Below, one piece after another: positions 1-6,305 of a stretch of 45,696 nt of DNA. The notes under the pieces were generated by a model, which was not told where the DNA came from, searched no databases, and worked only from the letters and a program-made list of their open reading frames with translations. Source of the stretch: SZUA-359 sp039809125 (lineage in GTDB: Bacteria > Patescibacteriota > Saccharimonadia > Saccharimonadales > Saccharimonadaceae); the NCBI GenBank assembly GCA_039809125.1, contig JBDHUM010000004.1, positions 1 to 45,696 on the forward strand. Direction: 5' to 3'. Each line of letters starts with the position of its first letter. The first letter of the stretch is position 1. The translations under genes were made by a program, and so were the position numbers.

Positions 1-69
1 GCTTAGCCTCGATCTTTACTTCGTCGAACAATATTTTGTTATGAAAGTCTCGCTCAAGTTTTTTTAGTA
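1..69. other. Left edge, no supported gene
   Basis: No complete gene is seen. On the minus strand one frame stays open from about position 129 to the window edge and has a plausible protein-like composition, but it has no clear start codon, ribosome binding site or recognisable motif. It may be the end of something that continues outside the window. Confidence 0.3.
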
Positions 70-166
70 CCCCCGCCGAATTTCTTTTTTGTTTTAGGAA
101 AAAGTCAGGTCTGTCGGTGCGCCGCCGCTAAGCGACGGAAACGGCAGGGCAGTCGGTGGTTTTTGG
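70..166. repeat. Inverted repeat 1, left arm (97 bp)
   Basis: This 97-base arm is an exact reverse complement of 1480-1576. The pair encloses exactly two genes, the phosphatase and the Nudix hydrolase, with 6 bases between each arm and the nearest stop codon. Inside the arm is a GC-rich imperfect palindrome around 121-137. No transposase lies between the arms. Confidence 0.95.
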
Positions 167-172
167 TGATGA

Positions 173-967
173 TTAGACTTTAGGGAAAATGGCGTGGTCG
201 CCCTCTGTCAAATCTCTATGAACAGCGGCATTGGCAATAATAAAGTCGTGGTTTTGGTAGTCATAGCCATCTTTGCCTATATTTGTGGCTACACCACCCG
301 CTTCACTAACTAATAGCGAGCCTGGCGCAAAATCCCAATCCATACCATAAGGCTCTAAGCCAATGCGTCCATCTAATTTACCAGAAGCAATCATAGCAAA
401 TTCAAACCCGCAGTTTATGGTTGCTATAATTCCGGCTTCTCGCCGTACGGCTAGATACTTTTCGTAGTTTCCCGGTTTTTCCAATTTAGTTTCAAAAGAA
501 ATCAAACTTTGTTTAAGCGAACGGTTACTAACAGAAATCTTTTTGTCATTGCAGAACGCGCCACCGCCACGAATTGCCCAATATGTGTCATCGTTAACAA
601 AGTCGTGAATTACGGACAGCACTACTTCGCCATTTTCTATCAAGGCGACCATTGTAGTACAAAAAGGTATACCTCTGACAAAATGCGCTGTTCCGTCAAT
701 AGGATCAACAAGCCAGGTTGTGTCGGCGTGGTTTTGTACGCCAAACTCCTCGCCCCGGAAACCGACATCAGAAGAAAACTTGCCAAGCTCTTTTGCTAAA
801 AATTGTTCCGTTTTTCGGTCTAGTTCTGTAACTATGCCACCAACACTGTTTCCATCGCCCTTACTGATTGCTTCCACATTGCCGAAGTATTGCTTTAACT
901 CTTGCCCCGCTTCGGCAACTGCTTGAAGAGTTATCTGTAATGCGTGTTCAAGATTTCTCTCTGTCAT
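173..967 (-). CDS. Inositol monophosphatase family protein
   Basis: This 264-aa protein belongs to the Mg-dependent inositol monophosphatase/CysQ/FBPase superfamily, which removes phosphate from small phosphorylated sugars, inositol phosphates or PAP. Both family signatures are visible: WLVDPIDGTAHF (the DPxDGT metal-binding motif) with an upstream GEE, and near the C-terminus GMDWDFAPGSLLVSEAGG (the WDxAxGxLLVxEAGG motif). Length is normal for the family. The exact substrate cannot be read from the sequence. It is divergent from the Nudix gene across 50 bases, and both lie inside a perfect 97-bp inverted repeat, suggesting the pair moves as one cassette. A TATAAT box at 978-983 ends 11 positions before the ATG, so the transcript has almost no leader. 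Confidence 0.88.
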   Translation of the reverse strand: MTERNLEHALQITLQAVAEAGQELKQYFGNVEAISKGDGNSVGGIVTELDRKTEQFLAKELGKFSSDVGFRGEEFGVQNHADTTWLVDPIDGTAHFVRGIPFCTTMVALIENGEVVLSVIHDFVNDDTYWAIRGGGAFCNDKKISVSNRSLKQSLISFETKLEKPGNYEKYLAVRREAGIIATINCGFEFAMIASGKLDGRIGLEPYGMDWDFAPGSLLVSEAGGVATNIGKDGYDYQNHDFIIANAAVHRDLTEGDHAIFPKV

Positions 968-977
968 ATCAAATATG

Positions 978-983
978 ATTATA
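978..983 (-). promoter_or_regulatory. -10 box for the phosphatase gene
   Basis: TATAAT on the minus strand; its last base is 11 positions before the ATG at 967. No convincing -35 box is seen. The expected transcript start lies a few bases before the start codon. Confidence 0.55.
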
Positions 984-1004
984 GTCTATCATCTGTAAAA
1001 AATG

Positions 1005-1010
1005 TACAAT
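1005..1010 (+). promoter_or_regulatory. -10 box for the Nudix gene (leaderless)
   Basis: TACAAT ends 8 positions before the ATG at 1018, which places the expected transcript start at or next to the A of the start codon. The gene has only a weak purine stretch (TAGGTG) abutting the start, so leaderless initiation is the simplest reading. Confidence 0.55.
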
Positions 1011-1017
1011 TAGGTGT

Positions 1018-1473
1018 ATGAGTTTGAGAACAATTAAAAGAGATATTGTTGGTGCATTTATTTTTTCCAGCGACGGCAAGCTGTTGCTAGGCAAGAACAT
1101 TAAAGGCGGTGTTTACCCCGACCATTGGGTTATACCAGGTGGCGGAATAGAGGCAAATGAAACAAAAATAGATGCGTTAAAGCGTGAAGTCAAAGAGGAA
1201 ACCGGCATTGATATTATCGGCGCGGATATAGAGCAGATTGAGGGCACGCTAAACGGCCAAAGCGAGAAAGTTTTAAGAGAAACTGGCGAAAAGGTGTTGG
1301 TTGATATGAATTTTTATAATTTCAAGGTAACTTTGAAAACAAAAGCCGACCAGGTTGCGCTAATACACGAGGACGATTTTATGGACGCACAATGGTTTGA
1401 TGTTAAAGAGCTCGACAACTTGAAATTATCACCGCCAACTATAACTACACTACAAAAGATTGGTCTTTTATAA
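1018..1473 (+). CDS. Nudix hydrolase
   Basis: This 151-aa protein is a Nudix family pyrophosphohydrolase, which cleaves nucleoside diphosphates linked to another group X. The Nudix box is complete at about residues 42-64: GIEANE, then seven residues, then REVKEETGI, matching GX5EX7REUXEEXGU with all catalytic Glu residues. Length is typical of a single-domain Nudix protein. The substrate is unknown; candidates in the family include oxidised nucleotides, nucleotide sugars and ADP-ribose. It is transcribed away from the phosphatase gene, and both sit between the arms of inverted repeat 1. The ATG at 1018 is chosen because a -10 box is placed exactly for leaderless expression. Confidence 0.9.
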   Translation: MSLRTIKRDIVGAFIFSSDGKLLLGKNIKGGVYPDHWVIPGGGIEANETKIDALKREVKEETGIDIIGADIEQIEGTLNGQSEKVLRETGEKVLVDMNFYNFKVTLKTKADQVALIHEDDFMDAQWFDVKELDNLKLSPPTITTLQKIGLL

Positions 1474-1479
1474 AGAGTG

Positions 1480-1576
1480 CCAAAAACCACCGACTGCCCT
1501 GCCGTTTCCGTCGCTTAGCGGCGGCGCACCGACAGACCTGACTTTTTCCTAAAACAAAAAAGAAATTCGGCGGGGG
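1480..1576. repeat. Inverted repeat 1, right arm (97 bp)
   Basis: Exact reverse complement of 70-166 with no mismatch found by eye. It begins 6 bases after the Nudix stop codon. Perfect identity over 97 bases implies a recent duplication or continuing sequence exchange between the arms. Confidence 0.95.
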
Positions 1577-1613
1577 AAATCCAAAAAATGCAAAAGTCAG
1601 GGCTGGCGGGGCG

Positions 1614-1631
1614 GCTTGCGTTCTCGCAAGC
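1614..1631. other. Perfect 7-bp hairpin between the two repeat units
   Basis: GCTTGCG, loop TTCT, CGCAAGC. It lies in the spacer 1577-1698 between inverted repeats 1 and 2. No T-run follows on either strand, so it is not an ordinary terminator. Function unknown. Confidence 0.6.
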
Positions 1632-1698
1632 AAACGGCGGGGCTTGTGTTCGTCAGCAATTTTCCTCAAAATAGGTTCTAACCTCGTCATAGAGGGAC

Positions 1699-1835
1699 AC
1701 CATAGACGTAACAAAATTGAATTGGTCGCCCATTCGGGCGGCTTTTTCTTTGGTCGCGCGAAGCGCAAACCAATGGTTTTTCAGAGGGGGATAAACATTT
1801 TGGGCAGCCGTAGGCTGCGCCTTTTTGGTTTTTAG
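1699..1835. repeat. Inverted repeat 2, left arm (137 bp)
   Basis: Reverse complement of 3391-3527 over 137 bases with one mismatch found by eye (in the CCCCCTC/CCCTCTC stretch). It begins with ACCA, the same four bases that form the 3' end of the tRNA-Arg in the right arm. It flanks the recombinase on its upstream side. Confidence 0.93.
1727..1752 (+). terminator. Intrinsic-terminator-like hairpin in repeat 2, left arm
   Basis: CGCCC, loop ATTC, GGGCG, then GCTTTTTCTTT. This is the inverted copy of the terminator that follows the tRNA-Arg gene at the other arm. Here it is 24 bases past an ACCA sequence but no tRNA precedes it. Confidence 0.6.
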
Positions 1836-1871
1836 CCGCCATAGGCGGTTTTGATTTGGTACAATTAAAGA

Positions 1872-1971
1872 GCATACAAACTAATTCGGAAGTCTATTTT
1901 GATGGCTTAAATGGCTGTCTCGGACAATTCTAGGCTTCCTAGTTTGTATGCAACCGAGACAGTCATTTAAG
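1872..1971 (+). promoter_or_regulatory. Interleaved inverted repeats (possible RNA pseudoknot) upstream of the recombinase
   Basis: Two inverted repeats are interlocked. Arm A 1872-1883 (GCATACAAACTA) pairs perfectly with A' 1940-1951, extended by GGAAG 1888-1892 with CTTCC 1935-1939. Arm B 1906-1923 pairs with B' 1954-1971 over 18 positions; the only difference is a G-T position that would be a G-U pair in RNA. The order A-B-A'-B' allows a pseudoknot or two competing hairpins. B' ends 4 bases before the purine-rich ribosome binding site (AGGGGG) of the recombinase at 1987. It could also be a DNA site bound by the recombinase. No known family is recognised. Confidence 0.6.
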
Positions 1972-1986
1972 TTTTAGGGGGTAACT

Positions 1987-2493
1987 ATGCAAAGCCAACA
2001 AAAATATTTCATCTATGCTCGTAAGAGTACAGATGTTGAGGACAAACAGGTTTTGTCCATTGAGGCGCAACTTGTAGAGTTGCGAGCATATGCCAAAAAA
2101 GAGGGTTTGTTAATCGCTGACGAACTCATAGAAAAGCAGTCAGCCAAAACACCAGGTCGCAAGATTTTCGGCGATATGCTGAAAAGTATTGAAGCTGGCG
2201 AAGCCAGCGGCATACTTGCGTGGCACCCCGACAGATTGGCTAGAAATAGTGTGGACGGCGGACAAATTGTCTATTTACTGGACCAAACACACTTGCAGTC
2301 GCTAAAGTTCCCGACATTTTGGTTTGAGAATACCAGTCAAGGCAAGTTTATGTTGAGTATTGCGTTTGGTCAGTCAAAATACTATGTAGATAATCTGTCC
2401 GAAAATACCAAAAGAGGCCTACGCCAAAAAGTCAGGCGTGGGGAGTTTCCGGGTAATGCGCCTGTTGGTTACATCAACGACATACGCACTTAA
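1987..2493 (+). CDS. Large serine recombinase, N-terminal part (broken by TAA)
   Basis: These 168 residues are the catalytic resolvase domain of a large serine recombinase, the enzyme type that integrates and excises mobile elements through a serine-DNA link. The nucleophile is probably Ser14 in YARKS; the downstream R-rich segment (HPDRLARN) holds the conserved arginines. An AGGGGG ribosome binding site lies 5 bases before the ATG. The frame ends at TAA 2491-2493, but the same frame resumes at once and encodes the rest of the protein. The family usually has a lysine or similar codon here, so AAA to TAA is the likely change. A separate catalytic-domain-only protein is possible but less likely. 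Confidence 0.85.
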   Translation: MQSQQKYFIYARKSTDVEDKQVLSIEAQLVELRAYAKKEGLLIADELIEKQSAKTPGRKIFGDMLKSIEAGEASGILAWHPDRLARNSVDGGQIVYLLDQTHLQSLKFPTFWFENTSQGKFMLSIAFGQSKYYVDNLSENTKRGLRQKVRRGEFPGNAPVGYINDIRT

Positions 2494-2506
2494 ACTATTG
2501 TCGTAG

Positions 2507-2528
2507 ACAAACGGCGTTCGCCGTTTGT
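2507..2528 (+). other. Perfect 10-bp palindrome 13 bases after the in-frame stop
   Basis: ACAAACGGCG, two central bases, CGCCGTTTGT. It lies inside the recombinase reading frame just after the TAA, where a folded RNA could in principle affect readthrough or restart of translation. It may equally be chance within codons for DKRRSPFV. Confidence 0.5.
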
Positions 2529-3615
2529 GGTTGAAGCTTTTGAGTTGTACGCCAAAGGCGATCAAAAGCTACAGAACGTAGCCGACTTTCTGGCGACCAA
2601 AGGTATAACAACATCTGGTGGCTTGCCCCTCAAAAAAGACCAGATAAAGTATATGCTCACTAACCCCTTTTACTACGGACATTTCCGCTATTGTGGCGAA
2701 GTTTACGAGGGTAAGCATACGCCGATTGTTGCCAAGAAACTATTTGACCAAGTGCAAGCCGTAGCTGAAAAGCGCGGACACAGGCAAAAAGGCACAACTG
2801 CGCCACAGGTATTCTGCGGACTGTTGCGTTGTGCAACTTGTGGACTGTCTATAACTGCCGAGAAAAAGATAAAACACCAAAAGAACGGCAACACGCACGA
2901 ATATGTTTATTACCGTTGCACACGCAAGAGCAAAACCATTGTTTGCAAAGAACCGCCAGTAACCGAGCCAGATTTAGCGGCGCAGTTGGCGGACATCTTG
3001 CAGGGCTACGCCCTGCCCGAAAGTTGGGCTGTTGAACTGGAAAAACGGCTTACACAGGACGAAAAACAAGCAGAGCAAACATCTGGCGTGTTTGTAGCAA
3101 GCGCACAAACCAAACTTGCGAACTTGCAAAGCAAGTTACAGCGACTTTTAGACGGCTATTTAGACCAAGATATTGACCAACCAACCTACAAAACCAAGCA
3201 AGCCGAGTTAATGTCCGAGAAAAAGTCGTTGGAAGAGCAAGTCAGCAAGCATACGCTTGCCGCCAATGTTTGGGTTGAACCTATGCGAAACTGGCTCAAA
3301 TTAGCCGTTTCTCTCTGTGAAATTGCCAAGAACGGAAGTTTACAGAACAAAAAGGACGCATTATTGCAAATTGACAGGTTGAACCTATTTCTAAAAACCA
3401 AAAAGGCGCAGCCTACGGCTGCCCAAAATGTTTATCCCTCTCTGAAAAACCATTGGTTTGCGCTTCGCGCGACCAAAGAAAAAGCCGCCCGAATGGGCGA
3501 CCAATTCAATTTTGTTACGTCTATGGTACCCCGGGCAGGAGTTGAACCTACAACCTTATCCTTAGGACGGATCTGCTCTATCCAATTGAGCTACCGAGGC
3601 CTCTTGCTAGTATAG
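2527..3615 (+). CDS. Large serine recombinase, C-terminal part, running into the tRNA
   Basis: This is the same-frame continuation after the TAA at 2491. It carries the recombinase domain (about the first 100 residues), a zinc ribbon (CGLLRCATCG and a later Cys pair around YYRCT and VCKE), and a Gln/Lys-rich coiled coil. The only local start is a GTG at 2527 without a clear ribosome binding site, so on its own it would be a recombinase without a catalytic domain. The last ~45 codons before the tRNA lie in the right arm of inverted repeat 2. The final ~25 codons (from PRAGVEPTT) are the antisense of the tRNA-Arg gene, as expected when a recombinase gene abuts the attachment site of an integrated element. 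Confidence 0.85.
   Translation: MVEAFELYAKGDQKLQNVADFLATKGITTSGGLPLKKDQIKYMLTNPFYYGHFRYCGEVYEGKHTPIVAKKLFDQVQAVAEKRGHRQKGTTAPQVFCGLLRCATCGLSITAEKKIKHQKNGNTHEYVYYRCTRKSKTIVCKEPPVTEPDLAAQLADILQGYALPESWAVELEKRLTQDEKQAEQTSGVFVASAQTKLANLQSKLQRLLDGYLDQDIDQPTYKTKQAELMSEKKSLEEQVSKHTLAANVWVEPMRNWLKLAVSLCEIAKNGSLQNKKDALLQIDRLNLFLKTKKAQPTAAQNVYPSLKNHWFALRATKEKAARMGDQFNFVTSMVPRAGVEPTTLSLGRICSIQLSYRGLLLV
3391..3527. repeat. Inverted repeat 2, right arm (137 bp)
   Basis: Pairs with 1699-1835. It contains three overlapping functions: recombinase codons on the plus strand, the tRNA-Arg terminator on the minus strand, and at its outer end the tRNA ACCA terminus (3524-3527). Recombination between the arms would invert the recombinase without changing the tRNA sequence. 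Confidence 0.93.
3475..3499 (-). terminator. Terminator of the tRNA-Arg gene
   Basis: Read on the minus strand, CGCCC-ATTC-GGGCG is followed by GCTTTTTCTTT, 25 bases after the tRNA 3' end. It is carried by the mobile-element side of the junction, so the inserted element supplies the terminator. Confidence 0.7.
3524..3600 (-). tRNA. tRNA-Arg (CCT anticodon)
   Basis: A 77-base cloverleaf is visible. The acceptor stem pairs GCCTCGG with CCGGGGT (with G-U pairs), then discriminator A and encoded CCA. The D arm is GCTC/GAGC. The anticodon loop GTCCTAA places CCT at 34-36 with T33 and A37. The T arm GTAGG/CCTGC holds loop TTCAACT. The first anticodon-stem pair (G-A) is mismatched. It decodes AGG. 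The gene is the likely integration target of the adjacent serine recombinase. Confidence 0.93.
3609..3614 (-). promoter_or_regulatory. -10 box for tRNA-Arg
   Basis: TATACT on the minus strand ends 9 positions before the mature tRNA 5' end at 3600, so the primary transcript probably starts within a base or two of the mature end. Confidence 0.5.
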
Positions 3616-3644
3616 CAAATGACCATCAGATAAAGATAAACTGT

Positions 3645-4154
3645 CTAGCGAGTAAATTTTTCGTTCACTACTTCGTAGGTGAATAGCTCGCTATCTGCGA
3701 ACCAGTGTGCAATCTCCTGATCTGCATCTTTTTCGTCGCCTGAAGCATGGATAAGGTTTGGGATACCTTTGTTCTTAGTATCAGCATACCCAAAGCTCAT
3801 ATGAGAGAAGTCACCACGAATAGTACCAGGGTCAGCCGACTTTGGTTCAGTTCCACCGACGAGTTTACGTACAAGCGAGATTGCTTCTACACCTTCAAAT
3901 ACCATAGCTATTACCGGTCCTCCGGTCATCATCTCAAGTGTTACGTTGAAGGCATGATCACCACGTCGAGTTATCATTTGCCCAATATCTTCATAATGAC
4001 GATAGTAATGCTCACGACCAGGTGCAATCATCTTGGTTGCAATTATTTTAAGACCTACTCGTTCAAATCGCGTTAAGATATCGCCAACAATCCCTCGCTG
4101 AATTGCGTCGGGTTTAAATAACACCAGTGTTTGTTGAACCTTGTTTTCTGCCAT
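3645..4154 (-). CDS. ndk: Nucleoside diphosphate kinase
   Basis: This 169-aa enzyme transfers the gamma phosphate between nucleoside triphosphates and diphosphates through a phosphohistidine. LVLFKPDAIQRG near the N-terminus and PGTIRGDFSHMSFG are family signatures. The catalytic histidine is in NLIHASGDEKDA. The protein is longer than the usual ~140 aa because of an insertion after GTIRGDF of the kind common in archaeal and CPR enzymes. The start at 4154 is preferred over an upstream in-frame start at 4265 because AGGGAGA sits just before it and homology begins there. A TATAAT at 4188-4193 gives a ~25-30 base leader. It is divergent from xer. Confidence 0.95.
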   Translation of the reverse strand: MAENKVQQTLVLFKPDAIQRGIVGDILTRFERVGLKIIATKMIAPGREHYYRHYEDIGQMITRRGDHAFNVTLEMMTGGPVIAMVFEGVEAISLVRKLVGGTEPKSADPGTIRGDFSHMSFGYADTKNKGIPNLIHASGDEKDADQEIAHWFADSELFTYEVVNEKFTR

Positions 4155-4187
4155 ATATCTCCCTAGAAAATTAATATACTTGTATAT

Positions 4188-4193
4188 ATTATA
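4188..4193 (-). promoter_or_regulatory. -10 box for ndk
   Basis: TATAAT on the minus strand, 34 positions before the start codon. Unlike many genes here, this one has a leader with a good Shine-Dalgarno sequence (AGGGAGA). Confidence 0.5.
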
Positions 4194-4226
4194 CAGGATT
4201 GTTAGTACACCACCCAGTAAATCGAT

Positions 4227-4232
4227 TATACT
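4227..4232 (+). promoter_or_regulatory. -10 box for xer (leaderless)
   Basis: TATACT ends exactly 8 positions before the ATG at 4240. No Shine-Dalgarno sequence is seen. It supports the choice of start codon and leaderless initiation. Confidence 0.55.
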
Positions 4233-4239
4233 GAAAGAT

Positions 4240-5172
4240 ATGCCATATTTGTCAGAACTACTCAATGATTACACAGAACACATCGAGGTTGAGCGTGGCC
4301 GGTCTAGTAAAACAGCTGAAAACTATGGTCACTATTTAGAGCGATTGATAGAATTTGGTGGTGATATAGATGTTGCTAATATAACTACAGAGCTTGTGAG
4401 AAAATATCGGCTTTGGCTAAATCGTTATATTAATGACAACGGTGAAACGCTTTCTACTATTACACAAAATTACCATCTGATCGCACTACGAGGTTTTTTA
4501 GGTTACCTTGCAAAACGTGATATCACAAGCTTAAGCCCAGAAAAAATTGAACTACCAAAAACAGTGCGTAAACAAGTTACCTTTTTGACGAACGACGAGG
4601 TAGTAAGTATCTTGAAAAGCATTCCTGACGATGGGTCAGTACAGAATCTACGCGATAAAGCTATTATCGAACTCCTCTTTTCGAGCGGTCTACGTGTTTC
4701 AGAGTTAGCTGGACTAAATCGAGACCATATAAACACCAAACGGCGCGAGTTTATGGTGAGAGGAAAAGGTCAGAAAGACCGGCCGATCTTTATAACCGAA
4801 GTTGCCGCTCAGCATATTGATAATTATTTGCAGCTTCGTACCGACTCATTACCGCCGTTATTTTTGAACTATAGCAAAAACAACAACGCTAGTACATCAG
4901 GGGATTTCCGTCGACTAACTAGCCGGAGTATCCAACGAATTGTACAACGATACGCACGCTTAGCCGGTATCACGAAGCATGTCACACCACATACGATGCG
5001 TCACAGCTACGCAACTGATTTACTGATGAATGGAGCCGACATACGTAGTGTGCAAACAATGCTCGGTCACAGTGATATAAGTACCACACAGGTATATACG
5101 CACGTAACCGATCAGCACCTAAGAGACACCTATGAACAGTTTCACTCGCGCTCACAAAAGAAGTCTGACTAG
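4240..5172 (+). CDS. xerD: Xer-type tyrosine recombinase
   Basis: This 310-aa protein has an N-terminal SAM-like DNA-binding domain (residues 1-90) and a C-terminal catalytic domain. The tyrosine recombinase residues are all present: Arg152 (GLRVSEL), Lys176 (RGKGQKD), His251 and Arg254 (HTMRH), His277 (LGHSD) and Tyr286 (QVYTH). Length and domain order fit XerC/XerD, which resolve chromosome dimers at dif. The symbol is a best guess because one Xer protein may do both jobs. FtsK at 29561 is its likely partner. An integrase of a mobile element is less likely because no such element surrounds it. The start at 4240 is set by the -10 box; an upstream extension lacks homology. Confidence 0.85.
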   Translation: MPYLSELLNDYTEHIEVERGRSSKTAENYGHYLERLIEFGGDIDVANITTELVRKYRLWLNRYINDNGETLSTITQNYHLIALRGFLGYLAKRDITSLSPEKIELPKTVRKQVTFLTNDEVVSILKSIPDDGSVQNLRDKAIIELLFSSGLRVSELAGLNRDHINTKRREFMVRGKGQKDRPIFITEVAAQHIDNYLQLRTDSLPPLFLNYSKNNNASTSGDFRRLTSRSIQRIVQRYARLAGITKHVTPHTMRHSYATDLLMNGADIRSVQTMLGHSDISTTQVYTHVTDQHLRDTYEQFHSRSQKKSD

Positions 5173-5174
5173 TG

Positions 5175-6302
5175 TTAAGGCAAGTTCGACTGGCAGTTAC
5201 TCGTATACGAGTTTTCAACATTACCGAGTGTGAAATCTTTACAGAAATTATTAGTAATATCGACTGTCGCACGCGGATAAGGTACATCGTCGTTAATTGG
5301 CTCAACTCGCGCCTCAACACGACGAAAAACGTTATTGGCTCGCCCGGTAGCATCTACAGACGGCTGAACGTCACTAAAACCTACTGGTGTTGAATTTTGC
5401 AACATTTGAACTTGGAAGTTCGTTCCACCATAAATACTAGTTAAACGAACATACGATGTACGCGAATTTGCGTTCGGCACAGTAATAGTTGCACTGCAAG
5501 CGTAGGTAAGACGAGATGCCTGAGGAATACAATAAACACGATACGGGTAGCCAGGAGTTGTAGATCTTCGAGTATCAGGAGAATCAAGATTGATAACTCC
5601 AGGATTTATTTGTGACGGAAAAAGAAACGTCGTACGAGCACCATCATTGCCATCAAAATCGTTTAACTGAACAGGTGTTTGATGTTGAATAAGCTGAAAT
5701 CGCATAATCGGAGGATAGCTAGTTGCGCCAGCCCTCCAAGAATTCAAGGGCGGAAGGCGTGGGTTGGTAGGGCTATCAGGGGTAGTTAAAGAATAGTTTA
5801 CAGCATCATCCTGAGTATACCATGATACTTTCACAGTATTAAATTGATTCGTCGCCATAAGCGGTACTATAGCTGATGAATCATGACCAGTTAGCTTACC
5901 AAGATAATCAGCAGTATCACGGTTTATGATCACACAAGTATAGGCTTGATCGAGATCACTTCCCGCACCTGATGTTGACTGTACCACTACTTCAGTAGCT
6001 GAGCCAATTCCAAGAGCTGTTTGCACTGTGTCACAGCTCTTACTATTTATCGCTGTACATGCTGCCGCAGACCCTGCACGACACGCCGCAAGCACTCGCT
6101 TACCGTCTTCTACTCCGCTGAGTGCAGCATCATAACCACCGCGCGATAACTGGTCATCGACTGCCCGTTGTTGTTCACGAATCATCAAACCAATAAAGCT
6201 AACGGTAATAATTGAAAGTAACACTGATGTGAATATCACTACGAATAGTGACGAAACTCCTCTATCGAAATTTTGAGGTTTTTTTTGTTGTTTAAAATAC
6301 AT
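5175..6302 (-). CDS. PilX-like pilus-associated protein
   Basis: This 375-aa protein starts with a short polar stretch and a hydrophobic helix (DRGVSSLFVVIFTSVLLSII), like PilX-type minor pilins, then a long extracellular domain with about ten cysteines, probably disulfide-bonded. The classical pilin Gly-Phe-Thr cleavage motif is absent (RGVSSL instead). It is the last gene of a run of four pilin-like genes; 3 bases separate it from the upstream gene and AGAGGGGA provides its ribosome binding site. It probably sits at the pilus tip or helps assembly. Its stop codon nearly touches that of the convergent xer gene. Confidence 0.6.
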   Translation of the reverse strand: MYFKQQKKPQNFDRGVSSLFVVIFTSVLLSIITVSFIGLMIREQQRAVDDQLSRGGYDAALSGVEDGKRVLAACRAGSAAACTAINSKSCDTVQTALGIGSATEVVVQSTSGAGSDLDQAYTCVIINRDTADYLGKLTGHDSSAIVPLMATNQFNTVKVSWYTQDDAVNYSLTTPDSPTNPRLPPLNSWRAGATSYPPIMRFQLIQHQTPVQLNDFDGNDGARTTFLFPSQINPGVINLDSPDTRRSTTPGYPYRVYCIPQASRLTYACSATITVPNANSRTSYVRLTSIYGGTNFQVQMLQNSTPVGFSDVQPSVDATGRANNVFRRVEARVEPINDDVPYPRATVDITNNFCKDFTLGNVENSYTSNCQSNLP

Positions 6303-6305
6303 TGT

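Larger units (their letters stand above)
1653..1835 (-). pseudogene. 3' fragment of a serine-recombinase-like reading frame
   Basis: The left arm of inverted repeat 2 repeats, on the minus strand, the coding 3' end of the recombinase at 3391-3527 in the same reading frame. After the repeat ends at 1699 the frame continues with SLYDEVRTYFEENC and a TGA at 1653-1655, instead of running into the tRNA. No body or start of this second recombinase is present. It is probably a remnant of a related element or one half of an attachment arm. It shows what the C-terminus of such a protein looks like when it does not run into a tRNA gene. Confidence 0.45.

Noticed and set aside
1..129. Minus-strand open frame running off the window edge (contains KKLERDFHNKILFDEVK)
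   Set aside because: Protein-like composition but no start codon, ribosome site or family motif, and it overlaps the repeat arm; too weak to call a gene.
1600..1702. Possible second tRNA or tRNA remnant ending in ACCA at 1699-1702
   Set aside because: No acceptor, D or anticodon arm can be built; the T-like loop GGTTCTAACC has poor flanking stems.
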